Of a DNA stretch of 64,000 nt, positions 25,501 through 35,650 are shown one piece after another. Below the pieces are notes generated by a model. That model searched no databases. It was not told the origin of the DNA and saw only the letters and a program-made list of their open reading frames with translations. This DNA comes from Alentia gelatinosa (lineage: Eukaryota > Annelida > Polychaeta > Phyllodocida > Polynoidae), in the NCBI GenBank assembly GCA_950022655.1, contig OX465581.1, forward strand, positions 35,249,300 through 35,313,299, given 5' to 3'. The position numbers and the translations under genes are program-made. Numbering within the stretch: the stretch's first letter is position 1; every line of letters starts with the position of its first letter.

Positions 25501-26140
25501 ACCTCCCCCTATACATTTTGAATATCCATTTGTGGCCTTCAGTAACCTGGCATGCACATAGCTAATATAGTATATACTAATGATATCCCACAATGAAACC
25601 TGGTACCCCGGGGGGCGCACTTCAATGAACTGAATTGTCAGACCGAATCTCCTCGAAGAATTCCCCTCAGCTATTGCCATTTCTCCAGATTAACACATAT
25701 TTACAGAGTGTTAGTTATTTCTTTTATGCACACAAACGACTAACTCACTGCACAAATGTAATCATTAATGACATTTATAAATATGTTTATAGCTCGGCTT
25801 ATGCAGTCATAGTGTGGTAGTCAGGCAGGCGACACACGGAGAGCGATGTTATTTAACGGTCATCAAAAGTTACGTACTGCATCAATTGACACGAAGGGCT
25901 GAGATAGCCCGTTGGACAATATGAATATCGGGCAGGTAAATCAGAGGCCCCACTTCTCATCAAAGCTATCACAGCCATCCTCGTTTGTGTATGCACAGCT
26001 CAGTGGAGCTGGAGCAGAAGTGAAGCGCTTAGGAGACAGACCTGTGTGCAGCCGTGGGAGATGGAGCCGAGGCTGACAGACTGACAATCTGAGATGGTAT
26101 CTATATGACTGGCGACACATTTCCGACATGTTACGCCATC
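22576..26140. other. AT-rich background with a GC-richer patch at 23700-24370
   Basis: A 111-codon frame (23698-24033) and an overlapping 113-codon frame lie in the patch, which ends with AATAAA at 24363-24368. Neither product resembles a family I know. A small hairpin, AACGTAAGC / GCTTACGTT, occurs at 24087-24116. No other gene or repeat seen. Confidence 0.45.
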
Positions 26141-26240
26141 TGTGAAGCATCTGCACCATGGCGGACGACGCCGGCGTCTCCGCAGCGTCTCCCCGGCGTC
26201 TGACGTGCCGCCGAACGCTGTGGGCTCTGTCATAAGTAGG
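26141..26240 (+). promoter_or_regulatory. CpG-rich patch with a strong start-codon context
   Basis: CTGCACCATGGCGGACGACG (26151-26170) is a near-ideal Kozak start. A 25-codon frame follows to TAA at 26233-26235, with product beginning MADDAGVSAASPRR. I cannot show that it is translated; it might be a first coding exon, an upstream ORF, or a YY1-type ATGGCGG element. Confidence 0.2.
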
Positions 26241-27273
26241 ATGGATGGATGACCGATTCTAGTTTTGTGGCAAAACGTGTCACTTGTGTAAAAAAAATTC
26301 ACGTTTTCTGATGATTAGCTTGAGGGATTGGAACTCCTTATTGCTATTTTTTGTTTGTTTCAGAACAAGCACACACATAGACGATGCCAATTGCACACAT
26401 TTTTTTAAAGAAGTTTTGATGTATGAAGAAAGAATCGAAGAATCTAGATGGAACTAAATTTCCATCAGTAAATTCCCATCAAATGAAAGAAATAATATAG
26501 TGATCATAATGATTGCGATGCAACTTGCACATAATAGTTTTATTGACTTTCGACCTTACGGTCGTTCTTCCAAGCGGCCATGGATGAAAGCCTTTGCAAA
26601 TCTTACAGTTTGGACGCAGGAAGAACCAGACGCAGCGTATGTATCTAGTCTGCAACCTTCTTTGTCCGTCTTCTACAGGCCCGTCATTTTCTCCAGCAAT
26701 TTCTATATCTCAGTGAGGTACGCTTGTTGGGAACAACTGTACCTGAATGTGTCCAGTCACACAGCATCAGACCAAAGGGGAAAGGCTTATTTTATTCAGC
26801 GAGATTAATGGTAAAATGTTTTGGCGATGGCCTCTGTTAACTGAACCACATAAACCTTGCATACAACAATATTTACAATAATGATCAATAAAGTCTGTCG
26901 AGAAGTGCAAGGATTAAGAATTCACTACGACTGGAACTAGTCATCATTATATGTAAGCTGATATCCTTCATGAAGCGCAGACATCATAACCGATCAGATG
27001 ATTTACGTTTAAGCTGACTATATTCCTGACTATCTAAACCATCTGTCTAAACCATCCTACATTATCATACCCTGGTATAGAGGATTTCTCTTTAAAACTT
27101 AGTTTTAGGTCGTATCAATCTAACTAACTCTCCTCCTCTCTTGATGTGCTGTACCATCAGTTACATTTTTAGTGGAAGATCTACTATATGCAGAACTGTT
27201 TTGATCGATATGCATACACTCAGCCAGCCGTTGTTCGAGTAGGTGCATATTGCCCCTCTCCCAGTCGCCCATA
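26241..27273. other. Background, nothing recognised
   Basis: A 102-codon frame (26500-26808) has no recognisable domain. Confidence 0.5.
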
Positions 27274-27580
27274 ATTTTATCCTACCCCTAATATAAAATC
27301 CCATAGGCTTAACATTGAGATTCCGTATGCCACGCTAACTGGCATACGGACGTTTGTATGCCACTAGGGACATACGGAATTTTGATGATTTTCATTCATG
27401 ATTTTGATATAAAAATATTCTAGAGAGGGGTAGGATAAAATCAAAACCTGATTCGTTTTAATCTTGGCTCCCGTATGCCACTCCTAGCGTTTGGTTCCGG
27501 ATACCACTCGGCTCCGCCTCGTGATATCACTACGGCAAACGCCAGTCGTGGCATACAAGAGCCAAGATTAAAACTCATCC
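27274..27580 (+). mobile_element. Two-part foldback element, family I copy B (best preserved)
   Basis: Perfect 16 bp TIRs bound part 1: ATTTTATCCTACCCCT (27274-27289) and its exact inverse (27426-27441). The head motif CATAGGCTTAACATTG lies at 27303-27318, and CCGTATGCCAC / GGCATACGG forms an inner hairpin. Part 2 is a large hairpin with a perfect 16 bp outer stem, GTTTTAATCTTGGCTC (27455-27470) and its inverse (27559-27574), and a loop carrying CACTCGGCTCCGCCTCGTGAT. GTATGCCAC occurs at 27325, 27356 and 27473, and inverted at 27548. Confidence 0.85.
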
Positions 27581-27649
27581 GGTTTTACGATAGTATCTTC
27601 CAGTCGTATGGGTTGAAAAAGGATGGTACCACTTCGCACTTTCCTATAC

Positions 27650-28900
27650 TTTAGGGCGAGACCCCAACACCCTATTTCACCCACAATCATTTCTCCCGCA
27701 CACACTCTCACACATACATAACATCTTTCATCCATACACCATTTCATTTACATACCCTTTCAACCATACACCATACACCCTTTATCCACGTACCCTTTCA
27801 CCCACACACCTCCTCACCTACCCACCCTCTCATCCAGACTTTCTATGGCACCAAAACATCTAGGTGGTATATCTATTAGTCATACTTTGCCAGTGGATTG
27901 TCTGTAGTACAGTAGCCTGGGTGGGGTTGGGGGTTGGGGAGTCAGGTTCTCTTCTTAGGTTTACTCTTTAATATAGAAAATTGAATGTTATTTGTTTGAT
28001 CCACAATCCCTTAATGCGTCGAAGGCTGCGTAGATTACCCACCAACTTGCCCAATTACCAAACTGCCTACACACCAGCCTGCCTTTCCATCCACTCACCT
28101 ACCCACCCACCCACCCACCCACCCACCCACCCATCCACCCACCCACCCACCCACCCACCCACCCACCCACCCACCCACCCACCCACCCACCCACCTACCA
28201 GCCTGCACAACCAGCAACATGCTCCATCAACTACCGGCCTACACGCAAACCTAAACGACCATCAACCCATATACCTACCAACCTACACACCCACCAACCT
28301 GCCTACTGCAAACTAACTACCTATCAACCCACCCACCCAATAATCTATCCACATGTAACCCTACCTACCCACTAGCCTGCCCGCAAACCTGTCCACCATC
28401 CAACTTCCTCACCTTACCAACCTCCCTATCCACCAACCTACTTATATATCAACCTGCCCACCCACCAACCCGTTCACATACCAACCCACCAACTTGCCCA
28501 CTTACCATCCAATCAGCTGCCCATGCACCAACCTACCTATGTACAAAACTGCTTACCAACACCAACACGCCCATAAACCAACCTTCAGATCCAGCAGCCT
28601 GCCAACCCACCGAGCTGCTCACCTACCAACCTGCCTACTGAATCTACCCTCCCACTAACCTGCTCATCCATCAACCAGCTCACGATTCACCTCCTCACAT
28701 ACAAACCCTCCTATCCACCAAGCTACCTACATACCAAACTGCTCAACAATCCACTCACAAACCATTTCAGTCACCAACCTGCCTACCTACCATCCTGCCA
28801 TTAGATCCTACTCACCTACAGACATGCCCACCGACGAATATGATCATCCACGAAGCTACTAAGCCACCTGCCCTCGCAACAACCTATCTATGGAACAAAC
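27650..28900 (+). repeat. CCA-rich degenerate minisatellite, about 1.2 kb
   Basis: The plus strand is strongly C/A-biased. It is built of variants of ACCAACCTGCC, CACCCAC and CCTACC, decaying outward from a clean (CCCA)n core at 28100-28195. Peptide frames through it (PTHPPTHPP) come from the tetranucleotide repeat. It looks like an old satellite grown by slippage. Confidence 0.8.
28100..28195 (+). repeat. (CCCA)n microsatellite, about 24 units
   Basis: Nearly pure CCCA tetranucleotide with one CCATCC interruption near 28131. Confidence 0.95.
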
Positions 28901-29044
28901 TACCCACATAGTAGCATTCCCACCCAACAACACTGCCAATATTTCCCCTGAATTTGCGTATGCATGCATATGGAAACCAAGCTATCACCCCCTCCCCCAT
29001 ACTCTTTTGTACGCATTTGGGGATGCTGCATACATAATTTATGG

Positions 29045-29450
29045 ATGGCCCCTGCGATCCTGTACCTCCAGTCTCAGACTGGAGGTACCGGCTTGGCGTG
29101 TCGCATGTACCTCGGATCGCAAGGTAACATCAATTCTATGTGGAGACTACCCCGCTTGGGACTGGAGCACTTACGATTCTAGCTACATAGGTACGCCCAG
29201 TCTCAGACTGGGCGTACCAAATATCAAACATGTTTGATATTTAAAAACGCTTGCGATCCGGGGTACATGCGCACCTCCAGTCTGAGACTGGGCGTACCCG
29301 GTACGCCCAGTCTCAGACTGAAGGGAAACTTGCAGTCTCCACTGTGCGTTTTGCCGCGTTGCGATCCTGAAGGCACGCCCAGTCTCAGACTGGGCGTACC
29401 TATGTACCTAGGATCGCACAGTGGAGACAGGGCTTTAGGTGCAGCTCAGT
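29045..29450. mobile_element. Cluster of nested palindromes, foldback-type element
   Basis: Five close variants of the palindrome CGCCCAGTCT-C-AGACTGGGCG, or its CTCCAGTCTCAGACTGGAG form, occur near 29068, 29192, 29275, 29300 and 29375. Between them, GGATCGCA / TGCGATCC and GTCTCCACTGTGCG / CGCACAGTGGAGAC form longer inverted pairs, and 29219-29242 is a perfect 24 bp palindrome centred on AACATGTT. The block is bounded by CCCCTGCGATCCTGTACC and GATCGCACAGTGGAGACAGG. No protein is encoded. Origin unclear; possibly a foldback transposon with internal amplification. Confidence 0.6.
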
Positions 29451-30079
29451 TCAGGATACATATAAAAAAATGATTAATTTAGTTTATGCATGACCCAAAA
29501 TGCACCAGAAATGCTGATCTGCAAAATATTTTTTTCATATAGTTCCGATATCAGGACAGGAAACTACCTACCCCCTCAATACTCCACCCCCATTACATGT
29601 TGGCATTAAGGCTGCTGACAGCCTACTGACATCCTTCTAACAAGACACTAAGCATGCTGCTGCCAGACAGACCACTGAAAAGCAGGCAACTGGTAGGAAA
29701 TGAACTGATCGTCGACAAACCTACCTTTCATGTTGAGCCTGGATACAGATGCGTATTTCTGTACCTCCTCCCCTTAGTGGCTCGAGCGAATACCTCTTGC
29801 ACAATTATCTGATTCCCAATACACCACTGTTAGGCCCGGCGCCAACCTACTACGATAGACATTTAAAACCTCCCTATGCACTACAATGCATAATGTCACA
29901 AAGCGTAGACAATCGAGAACCTCTTTATCTTAGACAAACGTCTAGGATTAAGATATATGGTGAATATAATTTTGCTATCGTATTATTGTCTTTGTTTGAA
30001 GTTATCATTTGTATCATTAACTTATGAAACTTATTTATGGCAAGTCGAAGATATTTGAAATTAAGTTATGAATGAACTG
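29451..30079. other. Background, nothing recognised
   Basis: A 92-codon frame (29749-30027) has no domain. Confidence 0.5.
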
Positions 30080-31175
30080 GTGCACTACTTATTACCCCGA
30101 GGTTTGACAACCGAGTGTTTACCCCGAGGATTGTCAAACTGAATAAAGAGAAAGATATTTGGAAGGCTTCGGGGATTGAAGGGATTTCCTCGAGGTTCAT
30201 GAAAGAGGCCCTTACTGCTGATCCTAAGACGGTATCATATTTGTTTAACTTTTCATTCTCAACTTCTAAAATTCTTTCTGTATAGAAGGTTTCTACGGTT
30301 ATTCCTCTTGTGAAAAAAAACAGGGCAATTTCTCTGTTTCTAACTTTCACTTTTCCCACTCATGGGAGAACTTATTGAGAAAGTTGTCCACGCAAGGATA
30401 AATAATTATTGGGTATAATATTTTAACCAATTCACAAGTAGGTGTCCGAGCTGGTCACTCAACCATAGATACTACTGTCCATTTTTCAGAGGAGATACTA
30501 CAAGGTCTGAACTAAGACTATATGATATTAGCTACATTTATCGATCAGAGTAAGGCTTTTGATACCGTTAATCATAACATATCAATTAAAAAACTAAATT
30601 TGATTGGGATCAGAGATAAAGCAAAAGGATGGATTCAAAAGTACATGTGTTAATAGATAATCGAAAACAGAAAAAAGGCTTTGGTGACATAACATGCGGA
30701 GTCCCGCAAGAGTCAGTTTTGGGGCTGTTCTTTTTCTTAGTTTACATTAATGACCTTATAAATACTGTCGAGAGTAAAGGCATACGACTCTATGCCGATG
30801 ATACAAGGTGACTCACCCCTTGCTCTTAAGGAATATATGATGGAATAAGTGATATGTGTAAGTCAGTGGTGCAAAATATAGACAAGTTGACAGTGAACGA
30901 AGAGAAAATGAAATTTATGCTTTATGGGACTCAGTGAAAGATCATGAAGACCCAGGCCTCGATTTAATGGGAAACCCTAAGAAGAGTGTTTTCCCTTAAG
31001 CATTTGGGAGTGACTCTGGATCCCCAACTAACAATGAATAAGCACATCGAAGCCAGTATCAGTATAGTCGTACCCAAAGTTTTCCTCCTCTTGAAAATAC
31101 AAAGATACACCTTTAAAACACCAAATGAACTGAAGGTTGAATATGCAACCTACCCCAAGGATTCCACATGAACTC
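30080..31175 (+). pseudogene. Decayed non-LTR retrotransposon reverse transcriptase (Jockey/CR1-like)
   Basis: Conserved reverse transcriptase blocks can be read in order across several plus-strand frames. They are KASGIEGISSRFMKEA (about 30150-30205), PLVKKN (about 30304), GHSTIDTTV (about 30450), FIDQSKAFDTVNHNI (about 30536-30580), then in one frame DITCGVPQESVLG (30689 on), FLVYINDL and the active-site stretch RLYADDT (about 30786-30806). A downstream block, SLKHLGVTLDPQLTMNKHI (about 30989-31045), fits the post-YADD region of Jockey, CR1 and related LINEs. The frame changes several times and stops interrupt it. No endonuclease domain or 3' tail is visible. Such elements copy themselves through RNA at nicked target DNA; this copy is dead and 5'-truncated. 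Confidence 0.92.
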
Positions 31176-34100
31176 TTATACATGGGTCTTCCTTTTTATA
31201 TTTGTTTAGTATTCTGAACTATCAGCCACAGGGAAAGGGTCACGAGATGTTCTCAGTGACCCTACCAAAAACGTCTGTACTAAAATTTTATGTAAATACT
31301 CAAGTCTATTGTTATCTATATCCATCCATACTGTTGGGGCAAGTCATACCGGCTATTAAGCAGATGCCCTCACAGTCTTGATAAAGAGTATAAAAACAAA
31401 AAAAGAGTAAAGGTTATGCATAAAACCACATAGTCATCGATCGAGCCACTTTCAGTTTGCTATGCAGTGAATGAATGGCCGTTTTTGAATGGTCGAGAGA
31501 GAATCATCGTAACATGTCTTCACTTTCAAACAAAGTTTTAATCAGAACATTGTTAGATACATTACATAAGTATAAGAGTTTGATACATGTACCTGCATAT
31601 GGCCAAGGTCTTAAGCACCATCAGTGAAAGTGTTGCTTCTAGTATGGCTATTCCCCAGAGAACATAAAGACTAAAGCTCTATTCTATTTCTGTCTTTATG
31701 TCCACTTTATTGAGGTATAAAAACGTATTTTGCAGAGGAATGAGTGTCCCCTGGTGACCTGGTGGGCCAGTTCCCTGGTGGATGAGGGGGGTGTCCCTGG
31801 TATCCCGGATAAAACCCAAATAAGGAGTACTCATTCGTGTAAAATGGCCAGATTTCACATCCATGCTAATAATATTGTTTTTGCAAAAGTCCCGAGGTTA
31901 GGTGAGTATCGTGACTAATAACAATATCTGTAGGGAGAAATTACAACTAGAGTGACAAGAAGTTCTGACGGGACAGTGGCAAGCTGCAGAGTAGTAGTTA
32001 TCATTATTGTTGAAAGTAATTATGACATTTTCTTTTCTAAAATAGGAAAGAATATAAGTTGATAACATCTGTAATTATGTATGACCAAGGACGTTCTAAT
32101 CATGTCATGTCTATTCAGTCCATGCATATAATTTAGAAATATATAGGATCATACTCGAAATTCTGGAAAACATATTAATTATAGATTTTATCCGGGAATT
32201 TAGGAACAATGCTTTTGAACAATGAAGACCAGAGATTTTCCAGGGATGGCATCAGTTGGTGTGTTCCATGGCCCATAGTAAACAGTGTTCGATCCTTGGC
32301 TGGAGATGAGGCCAAAAAAAGTCAGCAGCTTCAAATTTTACTGAATCAAGTGGACAGTGGAATTCAGAACCCAAACTACTGATATTTTGCATATGAAAAT
32401 GTTAAAGTCAGATTTTGTAGTCGTCTGGTTTAGGCTACAGACTCGACCTCATCCTTTATTTTGAAATATCTTCAAGAGCCTTCAGATATTTCTAGATGGA
32501 TTGACAATGGATCATGGAAGAAATCATGACTTTTGACAAAGTTTGTGAGCAATAATCAAAATGAGATTCATAACAGGATTCAACCATGGCCATATCCCCA
32601 AAGATTTCAATGGTGCAAATCATAAAGCAATTGCATAAAACAAATCTTACGATCCAATGACATAACCACTTACAAATGATAAACGGTGAGATGGCAAAAT
32701 AATGTTGCGATAAACCGATATTGCAACCAATAGGTCAGGTGCACAAGGATACTCGGAATGAATGAGGTCGGTACTTGCAAGAACAGTCAGAGTTAGAGTG
32801 TTGTGGAGACAGAGAGCCAATGGTGTAACCGCTGTTGTGCAGCGTATTCTTTCACAGACTTGCTCCTACCAAATAGTTGCTGCAGGTCGAGTATGCTCTT
32901 TGCTTCTCTCTGTCTTCTCTCAGCCCCCACTCTCTGTCATCCTCTCACAGCCTTACCACTGGAAACTTCATTCAACTGCCTTCTTTATATTTATATTTGA
33001 GCTACATTTATATTTGAGATATAACCGGCAGCCCACCGCTCCCAAATGGGTGCCACATGCATTTCCATGTCATTTCCATGTCATATTGACAGCCCGGTGG
33101 AACACGCTCTTTAGTCTTGTGGAACAGGCCCATGTCAAAGTCTGACCTTTTATCGTGTAAGAAAAAAGTAAGCAATTTTTCAGTTCACCCCCCCCCTCCA
33201 CTTTTAAAATATTCTGACTCAACTGTTTCATACTGTATTCTATACTGCCATATATCTTGAAGTTTCATGTAAGACAAGTAGCGCACAGCTCAGTAAACAT
33301 GATCTCTTCAAATGAATAACTCATTATTTCAATGAGGCTATAAAAACATGACAATTATATTAGTTTTAACGCTTTATGCCAGGTGAAGATGTTCCCCTAG
33401 GGCAATGAATAAGAGTACTCCAGGTGACCAGGTGCTCACTCTTCACCCCGAGTTCTACAAATAAAAGGTAAAAAGCATTTCTCTTTCAATGGGAGTTCAT
33501 ATGGGTAATGATAGGTGGAATCCTATTTCATTTGATGTTATGAATAAATTTTAATTTGTTGGATTAAGAAACAACTCCCAAAATTCAACGAAACAGAATG
33601 TGGCATTGACTCTGGGCATTTAGATACCAAGTACTATATAAGCATCCTGAATATCATGTAAGGAGCCGTGTATGAATTCGAATGAATCAGTTCCTTTAAA
33701 TTATCCACTTATATATGATCATATGATTTTAACCTCAACCCATTTCCACCAGACGGCAATATTTATCACCGGAAGTGGCCAACCAAAAGGCAGACATTTG
33801 CAAATCGGAAGTGCGACTGCGCTCACTTTGTGCGCATGTGTACAGGTGAGTGTGCGTGCGCAGACCGGACGCGCCTGGGCAGACGACAATTGATGGCAGG
33901 TGTAAGGCAGCGTTTCGGCGTCGGTGTGACACGCGGAGGCCCCGCGCAGCACTTAGCACCACATTATGAAGCACATTAGGGCGGGGCCTGTTTGATTCTT
34001 GACACATCGGGTCATGTAGGCACATCTAAATTGTCCCAAACACGACAAATGTTAAGCAGTTGGGGTTAGCAGTAGCGGCGCCAACCCCCAAAAATGCGGG

Positions 34101-34777
34101 TAGCCCCCTTGCCCATTCTGTATATATTTAGCTGTCAAACGTCTGGCTGCCGTAAATGGTGTTGAACAATACTTATGTACGGTAATGGGTGGGTATTAGG
34201 GAATTTATAGGTGTATAATGACCGAGTGTGTTATGGATACCGTGTCATTATTTTGACCAAGATCAACTTTGGATGGTCTTCATTCTACCTGTAATGACCA
34301 ACTTGTGGAGCAAAGTCACCCAGTTTACGCCGGAATGTATTTTTATACATTTGACTTGAGATAAGATCAAACTTGCTAAAATCACCCCTCTCATTTCTCA
34401 AAGGGTTAATTCAGGAAGACTCTTTCATTAACCGTAGCACTCCGGCTTCAGAGTCCATTGCTGACAATGTGTTTGACTTGCCGCATCTATCTGCATCATC
34501 CACCTCATGGATAATGATCCTCAGTCAAGTGACAAAGCTGTAGTTGAAGCTATTTCTACGTCAAGTAAAAAGTCTGAAATTCAGAGTGATTGTGCACACT
34601 TCTTGTCGCTGAAGCTGTAGTCTATACTTTGGGTTTATTGATGGAAGTATTGATGGCCAAACAATCATGGTTAAAATACCACTAGGCGGGCCAGTCCAAT
34701 ATGGATTCGTGATAATCTATGAGAAGTAAACGTCACCTTAACAGGCAAGATGGATACAGATACAAGGGTGCTATATT
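31176..34777. other. Background, no gene seen
   Basis: Mostly AT-rich. The longest frame (127 codons, 32762-33145) has no recognised domain. A GC-richer patch at 33770-34000 contains overlapping frames on both strands. Small tandem duplications occur: TTTATATTTGAG near 32989 and CATTTCCATGT near 33060. Confidence 0.5.
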
Positions 34778-35046
34778 TATTATCATCCTACCCTTGATAA
34801 AGAACGCCATAGGCTGAACATTGGATTTGTTTATGTCACGGTGTAATATAAAGTGTTGTTTATGTCACTATTTTCTAATATTCAGAAATCTTGGAAACGG
34901 GGTAGGATAAAATCTAGACGCCACACGTTTGTGTTTGAGTTTATTTATGTCACTCATTGTGTTGGCTCCGTAATCTCACTCGTCTTCGACTCATCAGATT
35001 CTGGAGCCAACAAACTGCGTGACATGAATAAACTCATACTCAAACT
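34778..35046 (+). mobile_element. Two-part foldback element, family I copy C
   Basis: Part 1 has ends TATCATCCTACCCT (about 34781-34794) and GGGGTAGGATAAAAT (34899-34913), with head motif CATAGGCTGAACATTG (34809-34824). Part 2 is a hairpin of about 120 bp. GAGTTTATTTATGTCAC (34937-34953) pairs with GTGACATGAATAAACTC (35019-35035), and GTTGGCTCC with GGAGCCAAC. The loop CACTCGTCTTCGACTCATCAG is the diverged family loop. TTATGTCAC occurs at 34831, 34860 and 34945, and once inverted. The element runs directly into family II-like sequence. Confidence 0.78.
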
Positions 35047-35130
35047 GTTCCTTGTTGTTTTGATCGGAAATATTCACCTCGTTCGTCGCACATGGAACAA
35101 ATTTCATTCAACCACACTCTCTTTATTACT
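35041..35130 (+). mobile_element. Family II fragment (copy d) abutting copy C
   Basis: CTGTTCCTTGTTGTTTTGATCGGAAATATTCACCTCGTTC-type sequence, then GGAACAAATTTCATTCA and CACACTCT, align in order with 2495-2590 (TGTTCCTCGATATTTTGGTC) and 48684-48755 (TTCCCTGTTATGTTGGTCGG; GATTTCATTGAGTCACACTAT). It begins where copy C's outer stem ends. Confidence 0.6.
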
Positions 35131-35527
35131 TCATGAAATTATATATTTGTTAAAAGTACAGATTCCAATAGCTTTCCCATAATCTATATATTAGACGCAA
35201 ACGTCACCTTAACATACCATATACAAAGACCCTAGGATATGATATCTAACATCTAAAGATTATATCATATTTCAAATCTATGTCGATATTTCCACAGGAT
35301 AAATCTAATGTCAAAGCCCTTTTATACCTGATGCAGTTTACTAAACACCCCATTTACTAAGGACCCTGAATAAAGCTTACGTAGTGTATGTACAACGTCT
35401 GCATGTCAGTGTAGGACGTTTGATGATCTAGAATATAAAGCACTGTATGCTGGTTTATATATTGTAGGCGTGAAGTGAATGGTTGCCCCCGAACAATTGC
35501 CCCTACTCCCATTGCGCTTTGGTAAAA

Positions 35528-35650
35528 CACTCACCTGCGTTCCTGCATGGGTTGGAGGTTGACCTCCTTGACCTTGGTCACGTGTGCTGAGTGTGACACG
35601 CACACGTGCTGACCCCTGTGCACGTGACTGGTACTCGTTACCGGCCACTG
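35528..35650. promoter_or_regulatory. Compact cluster of CACGTG boxes and nuclear-receptor half-sites
   Basis: Three perfect CACGTG boxes start at 35579, 35603 and 35621. TGACCT at 35560-35565 and 35569-35574 are separated by 3 bp, which read on the minus strand is an AGGTCA direct repeat with spacer 3. TGACCTTGGTCA (35569-35580) adds an inverted half-site overlapping the first CACGTG. CACGTG is the known site of bHLH factors such as MAX, USF and CLOCK/BMAL; AGGTCA is the known receptor half-site. The block could alternatively be a minus-strand exon, since CAG|GTGAGT reads at its edge (35529-35537). Confidence 0.4.

Noticed and set aside
27981..28316. 111-codon frame with PTHPPTHPP repeats
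   Set aside because: Translation of the (CCCA)n repeat.
29060..29410. CRISPR-like array of repeats
   Set aside because: The repeats are palindromic, irregularly spaced and in animal-type DNA; no array or cas genes.
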